Shown one piece after another: positions 1-8,226 of a stretch of DNA of 64,000 bases. Origin of the DNA: Falsiroseomonas frigidaquae (GTDB taxonomy: Bacteria; Pseudomonadota; Alphaproteobacteria; Acetobacterales; Acetobacteraceae); assembly GCF_012163145.1 (NCBI RefSeq), contig NZ_JAAVTX010000006.1, positions 124,001 to 188,000 on the forward strand. The letters run 5' to 3'. The stretch's first letter is position 1. Every line of letters begins with the position of its first letter. The position numbers and the translations under genes are program-made. Under the pieces are notes generated by a model. That model ran no database searches. It was not told the origin of the DNA and saw only the letters and a program-made list of their open reading frames with translations.

Positions 1-32
1 GGTCAGGACAATCAACAAGGGAGACACGTTGC

Positions 33-1028
33 ATGACGAGCCATTCCGCGCTGTTCGGGCGCCGCATCCTGCTGGCCGCCGCCAGCGCCGCCCTGGCGGC
101 ACCCGCGCTCGCGCAATCCTGGCCGAGCCGCGACCTGCGGATGATCGTACCCTTCCCGCCCGGCGGCACCACGGATGTTGTGGCGCGCCTGATCGCGATG
201 GCGATGCGGGACAAGCTCGGACGCGCCGTGGTGGTGGAGAACCAGCCCGGCGCCGGCAGCACCACCGCCGCCGGCCGCTTCGCGCGCGAAGGCGACGACC
301 ATGCGATGTTCGTCTCGCAGATCGCGTCCCACGGCATCGCGCCGGCGCTGTACCGCAACCTCACCTACAATCCGCAGGATGATTTCAAGGCGCTGACACT
401 GATGGTGACGGTGCCGAATGTCTGGGTCGCCAATCCCGGCAAGGTGCCCGGCGGCGATGTGCGGGCGCTGCTGCGCGACGCCAAGGCGCGGCCCGGCATC
501 CGCACCTTCGCCTCCGCCGGCAACGGCACCTCCACCCATCTGACCGGCGAATTGATCAACCAGCAGACCGGCGCGCGCTTCCAGCACGTGCCCTATCGCG
601 GCGCCGGCCCCGGCATGGTCGCGGTGATGGGTGGCGAGGTCGATACCTTCATCGACAACCTGCCGACCGCCTTGCCGCAGATCCGCGCCGGCACCGTCAT
701 TCCGCTGGCCGTCACAGCCCCCGCGCGGCTGCCGGGGCTGCCCGATGTACCCGCCCTGGCGGAGCTGGGTGCCGAGTTCAACCTGGAGGGCTTCGCCTCG
801 GAGGCCTGGTTCGGCCTGCACACGCATCGCAGCGCGTCGGATGCGGTGGTGGCGCGCATGGGCGATGCCGCCCGCGCCGCGCTGTCCGACCCCTCGATCC
901 AGGCGCAGCTGGCCGAGCGTGGCACCCAGCCCCGGCCCGTGCCGTCGGCGGAATATGCCGCGCTGGTGACGGCGGAACTGGCCCGCTGGCGCGAGGTGGT
1001 GCGGCAGGGCAACATCCTGGTGCAATAG
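33..1028 (+). CDS. Bug/TctC-family tripartite tricarboxylate transporter substrate-binding protein
   Basis: Periplasmic solute receptor of the Bug (TctC) family, which captures small organic acids. It is 331 residues long, usual for the family. An N-terminal export signal with an Arg pair (FGRRILLAA) and a hydrophobic stretch ends near ALAQ at about residue 28. The family's ligand loop is visible as PFPPGGTTDVVARL around residues 41-54, followed by VVENQPGAGS. The ATG has a GGGAGA ribosome binding site about ten bases upstream. No TctA/TctB membrane genes lie beside it, so it is an orphan receptor, as is common in Acetobacteraceae and Burkholderiales. Two CMD-fold genes follow in the same direction and may be co-transcribed. 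The ligand cannot be told from the sequence. Confidence 0.93.
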   Translation: MTSHSALFGRRILLAAASAALAAPALAQSWPSRDLRMIVPFPPGGTTDVVARLIAMAMRDKLGRAVVVENQPGAGSTTAAGRFAREGDDHAMFVSQIASHGIAPALYRNLTYNPQDDFKALTLMVTVPNVWVANPGKVPGGDVRALLRDAKARPGIRTFASAGNGTSTHLTGELINQQTGARFQHVPYRGAGPGMVAVMGGEVDTFIDNLPTALPQIRAGTVIPLAVTAPARLPGLPDVPALAELGAEFNLEGFASEAWFGLHTHRSASDAVVARMGDAARAALSDPSIQAQLAERGTQPRPVPSAEYAALVTAELARWREVVRQGNILVQ

Positions 1029-1044
1029 CCAGCGGGACAACCCC

Positions 1045-1509
1045 TTGCCTGACCTCCCCTTACCGGACCTCATCGAAGACCTTCTCGGCCTGGCGCCGGA
1101 CAGCGCGATCGGCGCGCTGCGCCGGCAGCGCCCGGAAGCCCTGCGCCATGCCGAGGGCGCCTATCGCGAATTGCTGCTGCCCGCCGACCCCGGCGGGCTG
1201 ACCCTGGCCGAACGCGCGGCACTCGCCCGCCATGTGGCGGAGCGGGAGGGTGATGCGGCGCTCGCCGCGCATTTCGCCGGCCTAGCCCCGGCGCCGGAAG
1301 CCTCCCCCCGTCTGGTGGCGCTGCTGGCCTATGCGGAGAAGGTGGCGATGCAGCCGGAGGGCACGGCCAAGGCGGATATCGACGGGCTGGCGGCGCTCGG
1401 CCTGACCGCGCGCGATATCGTGGCGGCAACCCAACTCATCGCCTTCGTGCCCTACCAGGTCCGGCTGCTGGCCGGGCTGCGCGCCCTGATGCAGGAGAAG
1501 GCCGCATGA
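1045..1509 (+). CDS. CMD-domain protein, Avi_7170-like
   Basis: Predicted 154-residue all-helical protein of the carboxymuconolactone decarboxylase (CMD) superfamily, resembling the Avi_7170 family that sits next to an alkylhydroperoxidase-domain partner. Segments such as GLTLAERAALARHVAER and ALGLTARDIVAATQLIAFVPYQVR fit the CMD helical repeat. There is no cysteine anywhere in the protein, so it cannot itself use the CxxC redox chemistry of AhpD. The start appears to be TTG, 16 bases after the receptor gene, with only a weak ribosome binding site. Its stop overlaps the next start (ATGA), so the pair is translationally coupled. A structural or regulatory partner for the next protein is an inference. 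Confidence 0.8.
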   Translation: MPDLPLPDLIEDLLGLAPDSAIGALRRQRPEALRHAEGAYRELLLPADPGGLTLAERAALARHVAEREGDAALAAHFAGLAPAPEASPRLVALLAYAEKVAMQPEGTAKADIDGLAALGLTARDIVAATQLIAFVPYQVRLLAGLRALMQEKAA

Positions 1510-2078
1510 GCCGGTTCACCCTGAAGCCGGTCGGCTGGCGCCCGCGCCTCGCCCCCGTGAAGGCGGAGACGGCGACGCCGGAACAGCTGGCCGCGCTGGA
1601 TGCCTGCCCGCCGGCGGTGCGGCGCTCCACCTATTTCCTGACGCTGGCGCATGACCCGGGCTCGCTGGGTGAGCGCGGCGCGCTGTTCAACATCGTCATG
1701 TATGCCGAGGGCGGGCTGGACCGGGCGGACCGGGAATTGTCCACCGCCGTCGTCTCCATGGTGAATGGCTGCGTCTATTGCACCTCCGTCCACGCCAAGC
1801 GTTTTTCCGAATTGACGAACGACGAGCCGGCGATGCAGCGGCTGCTGGACGAAGGTTGGGAGGCGGAGCCGGATCCGCGCCGCAAGGCGATCGCCGACTT
1901 CACCGAGGCGCTGACCCGCGACCCCGGCGCGACCACCGCTCGGCACCTGGCACCGCTGCGCGCGGCGGGGCTGGATGACCTCGAGATCCTCGACCTCATC
2001 CACTCCATCGCCATGTTCGCCAATGCCAACCGGCTGATGCTGACGCTGGGCGACCCGCTGCTGCCGCGGAGCATGTGA
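1506..2078 (+). CDS. Alkylhydroperoxidase-domain protein, Avi_7169-like
   Basis: AhpD-like protein of 190 residues. The redox motif is visible as GCVYCTSVH, giving C89, C92 and H96, the CxxC-xxx-H arrangement of AhpD and CMD peroxidases. Such proteins reduce peroxides or act as thiol-disulfide oxidoreductases in the cytoplasm, and many belong to oxidative catabolic loci. The gene overlaps the preceding CMD gene by four bases, and that partner lacks cysteines. Together they match the paired Avi_7170/Avi_7169 families, whose function is not established. It is followed by a hairpin in a convergent intergenic space, so the receptor/CMD/AhpD unit probably ends here. Confidence 0.85.
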   Translation: MSRFTLKPVGWRPRLAPVKAETATPEQLAALDACPPAVRRSTYFLTLAHDPGSLGERGALFNIVMYAEGGLDRADRELSTAVVSMVNGCVYCTSVHAKRFSELTNDEPAMQRLLDEGWEAEPDPRRKAIADFTEALTRDPGATTARHLAPLRAAGLDDLEILDLIHSIAMFANANRLMLTLGDPLLPRSM

Positions 2079-2139
2079 CCGGCCGAGTCTACAAGGGGCC
2101 TGGAACGCGCTCGCGCCTGGACGAGCCCCCCTCACCCTA

Positions 2140-2166
2140 CCCTCTCCCCCCTTTGGGTGGAGAGGG
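2140..2166. terminator. Hairpin between convergent genes
   Basis: CCCTCTCC at 2140-2147 pairs with GGAGAGGG at 2159-2166, with extra C/G pairing inside around a short T-rich loop. It lies between the stop of the alkylhydroperoxidase gene and the stop of the oppositely oriented receptor gene, where a bidirectional terminator is expected. There is no T-tract after either arm, so termination is inferred from structure and position. Confidence 0.5.
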
Positions 2167-2181
2167 CTTCCGGGTGGATGG

Positions 2182-3162
2182 CTAGTTCACCCGCGCGCCG
2201 GAGATGCGGACCAGCTCGGCGTGGCGGACCAGCTCCTCCCGCAGCAGGGTCGCCAGCCGTTCCGGTGGGCCGCCGCCATCGAGGGCCATGCCGGCGGCCT
2301 GCAGCCGCTGCGCGGCTACGGGGTCGGACAGGACCTCGTTCGCCAGGGTGTTGAGCCGTGCCACCAGCGCCGGGTCGGCGCCCTTCGGCAGCATCAGGCA
2401 GAACCAGGTACCGAAGGCGAGGCCGGGCATGCCGAGCTCCGTCGTGGTCGGCACATCCGGCAATTGCGGCACGCGGGTTTCCGACAGCACCGCGATGGCG
2501 CGGACGCGTCCGCCCTCCACCAGCGGCTTGGCGCCGGTCACCAGGTTGAACATGGCCTGGATGCGCCCCGCGATCAGGTCCGTGGTCGCCGCCGCCGGCG
2601 CGGCATAGGGCACATGGGTCAGCTGCGTCCCGGTGCGGGAGGCGAATAGCTCCGCCGCCAGATGCATCGAGGACCCGTTGCCGGTGGTGCCGTGGTTGAT
2701 CGCGCCCGGATTGGCCTTGGCATAGGCGGTGAAGGCCGCCAGGTCGCGGATCGGCAGGTCGTTGTTGACCGTCAGGATGTTCGGCACGCTGCCCAGCAGG
2801 ATCACCGGCGTGAAGTCGCGCACCGGGTCGAAGGGCATGTCGCGGTACATGGCGGGGTTGGTCGCCAGCGTGCCGGCCCAGCTCCACAGGATGGTGTGCC
2901 CATCCGGCTCCGCCCGCGCCGCCGCGGTCGCGCCGATATTGCCGGCGGCGCCGCCGCGATTCTCGATGATGACGGGCTGCGGGATGCGCTTTTCCATCTC
3001 CTGCGCGAAGATGCGGGCCAGCGTATCCGCCGTGCCGCCGCCGCCCGGCGCCGGCAGGATGATGCGCACCGGGCGTGACGGCCAGGCGGGCGCCTGGGCC
3101 AGGGCGGGGGCAGCGGCCCCCAGCGCCGCGGCGGCGAGAAGCGTGCGGCGGGTCAGGCTCAT
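2182..3162 (-). CDS. Bug/TctC-family substrate-binding protein
   Basis: Second orphan Bug receptor, 326 residues. The N-terminus has a twin Arg (MSLTRRTLLAAA) and a hydrophobic core ending at ALAQ about residue 23, so it is exported. The ligand loop reads LPAPGGGGTADTLAR and is followed by VIIENRGGAAGNIGA, both typical of the family. It faces the first receptor operon and lies downstream of a hydroxyacid dehydrogenase gene on the same strand, 56 bases away. The grouping with a 2-hydroxyacid dehydrogenase and an amidohydrolase suggests uptake of an acid or amide substrate for these enzymes, but this rests on gene order only. Confidence 0.92.
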   Translation of the reverse strand: MSLTRRTLLAAAALGAAAPALAQAPAWPSRPVRIILPAPGGGGTADTLARIFAQEMEKRIPQPVIIENRGGAAGNIGATAAARAEPDGHTILWSWAGTLATNPAMYRDMPFDPVRDFTPVILLGSVPNILTVNNDLPIRDLAAFTAYAKANPGAINHGTTGNGSSMHLAAELFASRTGTQLTHVPYAAPAAATTDLIAGRIQAMFNLVTGAKPLVEGGRVRAIAVLSETRVPQLPDVPTTTELGMPGLAFGTWFCLMLPKGADPALVARLNTLANEVLSDPVAAQRLQAAGMALDGGGPPERLATLLREELVRHAELVRISGARVN

Positions 3163-3218
3163 GGCGGCGGCTCCATCATTCGGAAGGCGCTGACGCTACG
3201 GCCTGCCGCCCACCGCCA

Positions 3219-4211
3219 TCAATAGCCTCGGCCGGGCTCCACACGGTTCGGCGCCGGCTGCCCGGCCTGCATCGCCAGCAGGTTGCGGAACAGAATGTCC
3301 AGCGTGTCGTCATTGTAGGTGGCGGGGTCGTCGGAGGAGACGTGCGGAATCACCAGCAGCCCCGGCGTGCGCCACATGCGGTGGCCCGGCGGCAGCGGTT
3401 CGGGGATCGCCACATCCGTCACGGCGCCGGCCAGCGCGCCGGTCTCCAGCGCATCGCAGACCGCGTCCTGGTCCCACACCGCGCCGCGCGCGATGTTCAC
3501 CAGCTTGGCGCCGGCGGGCAGCAGGCCGATGCGGCGGCGGTCGATCAGGCCGCGCGTCTCCGGCGTCAGCGGGCAGGCCAGCAGCAGGAACTCGGCGCGC
3601 GGCAGCACCTGGTCCAGCGCCGCCGTGGTCACCACCTCGTCGCAATGCGGATGCGGGGTGGCGCTGTGGCGCACGCCGATCACCTTCATGCCGAAGGCCT
3701 TCGCATGCTGCGCGGCGGAGCCGCCAATGCTGCCCAGGCCGACGATGCAGACGGTGCGGCTGGCCAGGACGGATCCGAAGCGCTTGGTCCAGCTCTCGGC
3801 CCGCTGCTGCGTGCCGAAGAATGGGACATGGCTGGCCAGCATCAGCAGCGACATCAGCGCGAATTCGCCGCCCTTGGCCGCATGGGCGCCGCGGTTGTTC
3901 AGCAGCACCACCTCCGGCGGCAGCCAGGTGAAGGGCGACAGGCCATCGAGGCCGGCGGAGGTGCAGGCGATGACCTTCAGCTTCGGCGCGATGCCCGGCA
4001 GAGCGCCGACGGGAAAGCGGGCCTTGACCACCCGGGTCCAGGTCAGCAGCACCTCGGCCTGCTGCATCGCGCTCGCGAAGCCGGCATCGTCATCGGCGAG
4101 GGTGATCTCGGGCCGGCCGATCCCGGGGTGGCGGGACAGGGCGGCTTCGACCTGGGCGGGGGTGACGGGAAACAGCTTCTCGTCGTGCGGATTCTGGATA
4201 TGGATATGCAT
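3219..4211 (-). CDS. D-isomer-specific 2-hydroxyacid dehydrogenase family protein
   Basis: NAD(P)-dependent oxidoreductase of the D-2-hydroxyacid dehydrogenase family, 330 residues. The Rossmann motif GLGSIGG is at 158-164. The catalytic set can be placed as R242 (NIARGAV), E271 (IPEPLPPGH) and H290 (VIPHVSS), all present, so the enzyme should be active, interconverting a 2-keto acid and a D-2-hydroxy acid in the cytosol. The start is an ATG at MHIHIQNPHD. It sits between a Bug receptor and an amidohydrolase on the same strand, consistent with one catabolic transcription unit. The specific substrate is unknown; glyoxylate/hydroxypyruvate or a longer keto acid are equally possible. Confidence 0.88.
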   Translation of the reverse strand: MHIHIQNPHDEKLFPVTPAQVEAALSRHPGIGRPEITLADDDAGFASAMQQAEVLLTWTRVVKARFPVGALPGIAPKLKVIACTSAGLDGLSPFTWLPPEVVLLNNRGAHAAKGGEFALMSLLMLASHVPFFGTQQRAESWTKRFGSVLASRTVCIVGLGSIGGSAAQHAKAFGMKVIGVRHSATPHPHCDEVVTTAALDQVLPRAEFLLLACPLTPETRGLIDRRRIGLLPAGAKLVNIARGAVWDQDAVCDALETGALAGAVTDVAIPEPLPPGHRMWRTPGLLVIPHVSSDDPATYNDDTLDILFRNLLAMQAGQPAPNRVEPGRGY

Positions 4212-4241
4212 GGGCGAAACCTCGCAGGCCGGCGGCGCGCG

Positions 4242-5438
4242 TCAACCCACCCAGGCGCCATCGCGCGCGACCAGCCGCCCGGCATGGAAGACCAGGCCGC
4301 GCGGCGGGTGCTGGCCGATCGCCTCCGGCACGTTCTCGGCCGGGATGCTGAACAGATTTGCCGCATGGCCCTCCGCGATGCCGTGCTGCGCGATGCCGAG
4401 TGCGGCGGCGCCATCGGCCGAGACCATGGCGAACAACTCCTCCAGCAGCGGATCGGTGCGCAGATCCTCGCGCCAGCCGATCACCGCGGCGCGCTCCAGC
4501 ATGTCGCCATTGCCGTAGGGGCTCCAGGTGTCGCGTACATCGTCATTGCCGCAGAACACCCGCACGCCGGCGCGCCGCAGCAGCATCAGCGGCGGCAGGG
4601 TGGCGCCGCCGGCGCCATGGGTGACGAGCGCGACGCCCGCTTCCGCCATCAGCGCCGCCGCCGCCTTCTGCTTCGATTCGGCGATGCCGCCGAGGCAGAA
4701 GCCATGGCTGATGGTGACCCGCCCCTGCATCCCCGCCGCCTTCGTCCGCGCGCAGATCTCCTGCAGGCTGTAGAGCCCCAGCTCCGCCGGCTCATGCAGG
4801 TGGATGTCGATGCCGACGCCGCGCGCCTCGGCCACCGCGAAGATGCCGTCGAGCTGGCCGGAAGGGTTGCGGTCCACCTCGCAGGGGTCGATTCCGCCGA
4901 CGAGGTCCGCCCCCTCCCGCACCGCCGCATCCAGCAGGTCCAGCATCGGCTTGCCGCCCTGGCGCATCACGCCGGCCTGCGGGAAGGCCACCACCTGCAC
5001 CGTCACCGCATGGGCATGCGCCGCTTTCGCCGCCAGCACGCCCTGCAGCGCGGCCAGGCCGAAGGCGGGGGTGATGTCGGCGTGGGTGCGGATATGCGCG
5101 GTGCCATGCACGACGCAGCGGCGGATCAGCTCGCCTGCCCGGTCGGCGGTGGCCAGCGGCAGGCTGGGCAGCAGGCGCTGGTCGGTGTCGATGCGGCTCT
5201 GCCGGAAGGGCTCCGCGGCATGCGGCTGCCAGGGCAGGCCGAACAGGGTCTTGTCCAGGTGCATGTGGCCATCCACCAGGGCGGGCAGCAGCAGCGCTCC
5301 GCCGAGGTCCAGCACCTCCGCCGCCTCGGGCTCCGGCGCGCCCTGCGGCAGGATGCCGGCGATGCGCCCCCCGGCAATGGCGATGCGCGGCGTGCTGCCA
5401 TCGGCCAGGCGAAGGTTGGTGAGCAGCAGGTCGGTCAT
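4242..5438 (-). CDS. Cytosine-deaminase-like amidohydrolase
   Basis: Metal-dependent amidohydrolase of the cytosine deaminase branch, 398 residues from the chosen start. Metal and catalytic residues line up with that family: H58 and H60 (DGHMHLDK), H213 and E216 (HxxE), H245 (ISHGF) and D299 (GNDDVRD). It should hydrolytically remove an amine or open an amide on a ring or guanidine-like substrate. The open frame extends 25 codons further upstream, but the ATG at MTDLLLTNLRL has a GGGAGAAA ribosome binding site at correct spacing, so that start is preferred. It likely heads the leftward unit with the dehydrogenase and receptor. Possible substrates include cytosine, isoguanine, creatinine-like or triazine compounds; the sequence does not decide. 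Confidence 0.88.
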   Translation of the reverse strand: MTDLLLTNLRLADGSTPRIAIAGGRIAGILPQGAPEPEAAEVLDLGGALLLPALVDGHMHLDKTLFGLPWQPHAAEPFRQSRIDTDQRLLPSLPLATADRAGELIRRCVVHGTAHIRTHADITPAFGLAALQGVLAAKAAHAHAVTVQVVAFPQAGVMRQGGKPMLDLLDAAVREGADLVGGIDPCEVDRNPSGQLDGIFAVAEARGVGIDIHLHEPAELGLYSLQEICARTKAAGMQGRVTISHGFCLGGIAESKQKAAAALMAEAGVALVTHGAGGATLPPLMLLRRAGVRVFCGNDDVRDTWSPYGNGDMLERAAVIGWREDLRTDPLLEELFAMVSADGAAALGIAQHGIAEGHAANLFSIPAENVPEAIGQHPPRGLVFHAGRLVARDGAWVG

Positions 5439-5616
5439 GGCGCTTTCTCCCGGGGCAAGGGCCATGAAAGACCGGATCGGCCTGATGCGGAAGCACGCGC
5501 GCGGGCGCGACATTCCGACAGATGAAACGCGACGACTTGCCTGCCGCCTCCTTCCCGCGGCGCGCTAGCATCACTGAAACGGGCGCCGACCGGGCGCGCG
5601 AGGGAAGGAGACGGCG

Positions 5617-6609
5617 ATGAAAGCCTTGATGCGACGCGTCGCGATGGCGGCGGCGCGGTTGTCGTGGTGCTGGCTGCTCGGAGGTGTGCTGTCGGCGGCC
5701 ATCGCGGCGCCGGCCCAAGCGCTCTACCCGGATCGTCCGGTGCGGCTGATCATCGCCTATACGCCCGGCGGCACCGGCGATCTGGTTGGCCGCCTGATCG
5801 CGGATGCGCTGGCTCCACGGCTCGGCGTGCAGGTCGTGACCATCAACCAGGGCGGTGCGAATGGCGCGATCGGCGCCAGGGCGGTCGCGGCCGCGGCGCC
5901 GGATGGCTACACGCTGCTGCTGGCAGGCAATGCGATCTTCTCGATCCTGCCGCATCTCAGCAATGTCGGCTTCGACTCCACCAATTTCACGCCGGTCGCC
6001 AATATCAGCGAATCCCAGCGTCTGCTGGCCGTGCGGAATTCGCTGCCGGTCACCACGCTGGCCGAGCTGGTGGAATACGGGAAGCGCAATCCGGGCAAGC
6101 TGAACTACGGCAGCTCCGGCATCGGCTCGACCCTGCACATCATGACGGAGATGTTCCGCCGCGAAGCCGGGTTCGAAGCGCTGCACATCCCGTTCCGCGG
6201 ATCGGCCCCCAGCGTGCAGGCGATGATGACGGGCGACGTCGACTTCATGATCGACACCGTGGTGATCCAGCACGTGCAGCAGGGCCGCATGCGAGGCCTG
6301 GCCGCGGTCGGTGAACGCCGCCTGCCGCAGTTTCCCGACCTGCCCACCCTGGCCGAGCAGGGCTACCCCAATGTCCGCACCTCCGGCTGGCAGGCGCTGA
6401 TGGGGCCGGCCGGCATGCCGCCGGAGATCGTCGATATCCTCGCCGCCCACGTCGAATCGGCGACGCGCGAGCCCGCCTTCATCGAGCGCCTGGCGCGCGG
6501 CGGCGTGGAGCCGAGCTACCGGTCGCCGGCACGCCTCGCGGAGGATCTGCGGGAGGACAACCTGCAATTCGGCGCCATCATCCGCTCCGCCGGGATCCGC
6601 GGCGAATGA
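5617..6609 (+). CDS. Bug/TctC-family substrate-binding protein
   Basis: Third orphan Bug receptor, 330 residues, transcribed away from the amidohydrolase. A Sec-type signal of about 35 residues (hydrophobic core, ending APAQA) precedes the mature part. The ligand loop YTPGGTGDLVGRL and the motif TINQGGANGAIGA are typical. A strong GGAAGGAGA ribosome binding site lies before the ATG. It starts a rightward set with an alpha/beta-hydrolase-fold protein, a cysteine hydrolase and a second alpha/beta hydrolase, so it may bring in the substrate for these hydrolases. The ligand is not identifiable. Confidence 0.93.
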   Translation: MKALMRRVAMAAARLSWCWLLGGVLSAAIAAPAQALYPDRPVRLIIAYTPGGTGDLVGRLIADALAPRLGVQVVTINQGGANGAIGARAVAAAAPDGYTLLLAGNAIFSILPHLSNVGFDSTNFTPVANISESQRLLAVRNSLPVTTLAELVEYGKRNPGKLNYGSSGIGSTLHIMTEMFRREAGFEALHIPFRGSAPSVQAMMTGDVDFMIDTVVIQHVQQGRMRGLAAVGERRLPQFPDLPTLAEQGYPNVRTSGWQALMGPAGMPPEIVDILAAHVESATREPAFIERLARGGVEPSYRSPARLAEDLREDNLQFGAIIRSAGIRGE

Positions 6610-6646
6610 GCCGCCGCCAGGCAGTGGCCTGCATGCCGAGGTGGCG

Positions 6647-7420
6647 ATGATCGAGGGCATCCTGGCGCTGCCGGATGTCCGGCTGGCCTATTGGGACACC
6701 GGCGGGCCGGGAACGCCCGTGGTGCTGCTGCATGCGGCCAGTGGCAGCAAGGATGTGTGGGAACATCAGCTTCCCGCCCTTCGCGGCGCCGGCTACCGGG
6801 TGATAGCCCATTCCCGGCGCGGCTATAGCGGCTCCGAAGCCGGGCCGCGCGATGCACCGGGCACCGGCAGCGGCGACCTGCTCGGCCTGCTCGATCATCT
6901 GGGGGTGGCGACCTGCCACCTGGTCGGCACCGCCGCCGGCGGGCTGGTCGCCACCGATTTCGCCCTGTCGCACCCTGCCCGGCTTCGCAGCCTGACGCTG
7001 GCCTGCACCATCGTGGGCGTCGTGGACGAGGATTACCTGGAGCTCGGTGCGCGGTTGCGCCCGGCCGGCTTCACCGAGCTTCCCATCGAGTTCCAGGAAC
7101 TCGGCCCGAGCTACCGCGCCGAGAACCCGGAGGGTGTCGCGCGCTGGCTCGCCCTGGAACGCCGCGCGCATCCCGGCGGGCGCTTCCGCCAGGCGGCGGT
7201 GAACCGGATCACCTGGCAGGCGCTGCGCCAATTGGCGCTGCCGACCCTGATGGTGAATGGCGATGCGGACCTGTGGGCCCCGCCCGCGATCCAGCGCCTG
7301 TTCCTCCGCTGCCTGCCACGGGTGCAGGGCGTCGTGATCCGCGAAAGCGGCCATTCCGCCTATTGGGAGCAGCCGGAGGCGTTCAACGCGGCGCTGCTGG
7401 ACTTCCTGAAGGGCCACTGA
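6647..7420 (+). CDS. Alpha/beta-hydrolase-fold protein with Ala at the nucleophile position
   Basis: About 257 residues with a complete alpha/beta-hydrolase fold: oxyanion-loop region VVLLHAASGS, nucleophile elbow HLVGTAAGGLVA, acid-loop region NGDADLW and a C-terminal His in ESGHSAYW. The elbow would normally read G-x-S-x-G; here it reads G-T-A-A-G, with Ala at about residue 96 instead of Ser, Cys or Asp. A conventional hydrolase mechanism is therefore unlikely. It may be a lyase, a decarboxylase-like or cofactor-independent enzyme, or non-catalytic. The ATG used has GAGG five bases upstream; a GTG two codons earlier is an alternative start. It lies between a Bug receptor and a cysteine hydrolase. 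Confidence 0.85.
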   Translation: MIEGILALPDVRLAYWDTGGPGTPVVLLHAASGSKDVWEHQLPALRGAGYRVIAHSRRGYSGSEAGPRDAPGTGSGDLLGLLDHLGVATCHLVGTAAGGLVATDFALSHPARLRSLTLACTIVGVVDEDYLELGARLRPAGFTELPIEFQELGPSYRAENPEGVARWLALERRAHPGGRFRQAAVNRITWQALRQLALPTLMVNGDADLWAPPAIQRLFLRCLPRVQGVVIRESGHSAYWEQPEAFNAALLDFLKGH

Positions 7421-7560
7421 CGCAGGATCAGGGGGCGGGCCGGTATCATCGCCCCCCCTCGCCGCCGCATCTCGCTGACGCAGGAGAACGCAACTTCCGA
7501 CAATGCAGCGGGGCGCCTGAGGGTCATTCCTCCCGCACGACATCGTCGAGAGGCCGCGTC

Positions 7561-8199
7561 ATGCCCGAAGCACCCTACGCCGCAGACGAAACCGCGCTGC
7601 TGTTCATCGACCCCTACAACGACTTTCTCTCAGAGGGCGGCAAGATGTGGCCCCTGGTGAAGACCGTGGCGGAGGAGGTCGGCCTGCTGGCCAACCTCCG
7701 CACCATCATGGCGGCAGTGCGTCGGTCCGGGATCCAGGTCTTCATCGTCCCCCATCATCGCTCGGAGCCTGGCGACTTCGCCTGCTGGCATCATGCGACG
7801 CCTTACCAGAAGCAGTCCGCCGCGGTGCAGGTCTTCGCGCGCGGCGAGTGGGGCGGCGAGTGGCGTCCCGAATTCGCGCCGCAGGCGGGTGATGTCGTCG
7901 TCAAGGAGCATTGGGGCAGCAGCGGCTTCGCCAACACCGACCTCGACATGCAGCTGAAGCAGCATGGCATCCGAAGGCTGGTCTTGATCGGCCTGCTTGC
8001 CAACACCTGCATCGAGACGACGGCGAAGTTCGGCGTCGAGCTCGGCTACCACGTCACGCTGGTACGCGATGCGACGGCTGCCTTCAGCCAGGACCGCATG
8101 CATGCGGCGCATGAGCTGAACGGCCCGACCTACGCCCATGCGATTCTCACCACCATGGAGCTGCTGGCGCAATTGCCGTCGCGCAGCCTGGCGGACTGA
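7561..8199 (+). CDS. Isochorismatase-family cysteine hydrolase
   Basis: Cytosolic hydrolase of the isochorismatase-like superfamily, 212 residues. The catalytic triad is visible as D17 (FIDPYNDF), K115 (VVKEHWG) and C150 (LLANTCIETT), so it is expected to be active, probably as an amidase or ureidase rather than on isochorismate. The family includes nicotinamidase, N-carbamoylsarcosine amidase, RutB, maleamate amidase and biuret hydrolase. The ATG was chosen because the family fold begins directly after it (DETALLFIDPYND). An alpha/beta hydrolase gene follows after 27 bases, recalling gene pairs such as RutB/RutD or NicF/NicD. That comparison is by family and order only. Confidence 0.9.
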   Translation: MPEAPYAADETALLFIDPYNDFLSEGGKMWPLVKTVAEEVGLLANLRTIMAAVRRSGIQVFIVPHHRSEPGDFACWHHATPYQKQSAAVQVFARGEWGGEWRPEFAPQAGDVVVKEHWGSSGFANTDLDMQLKQHGIRRLVLIGLLANTCIETTAKFGVELGYHVTLVRDATAAFSQDRMHAAHELNGPTYAHAILTTMELLAQLPSRSLAD

Positions 8200-8226
8200 C
8201 CCACGCGCAGCACCAGGAGAGACGAG

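Noticed and set aside
3075..5525. A plus-strand open frame of 816 codons across the dehydrogenase and amidohydrolase genes
   Set aside because: It spans two unrelated real genes on the other strand and has no fold signature.
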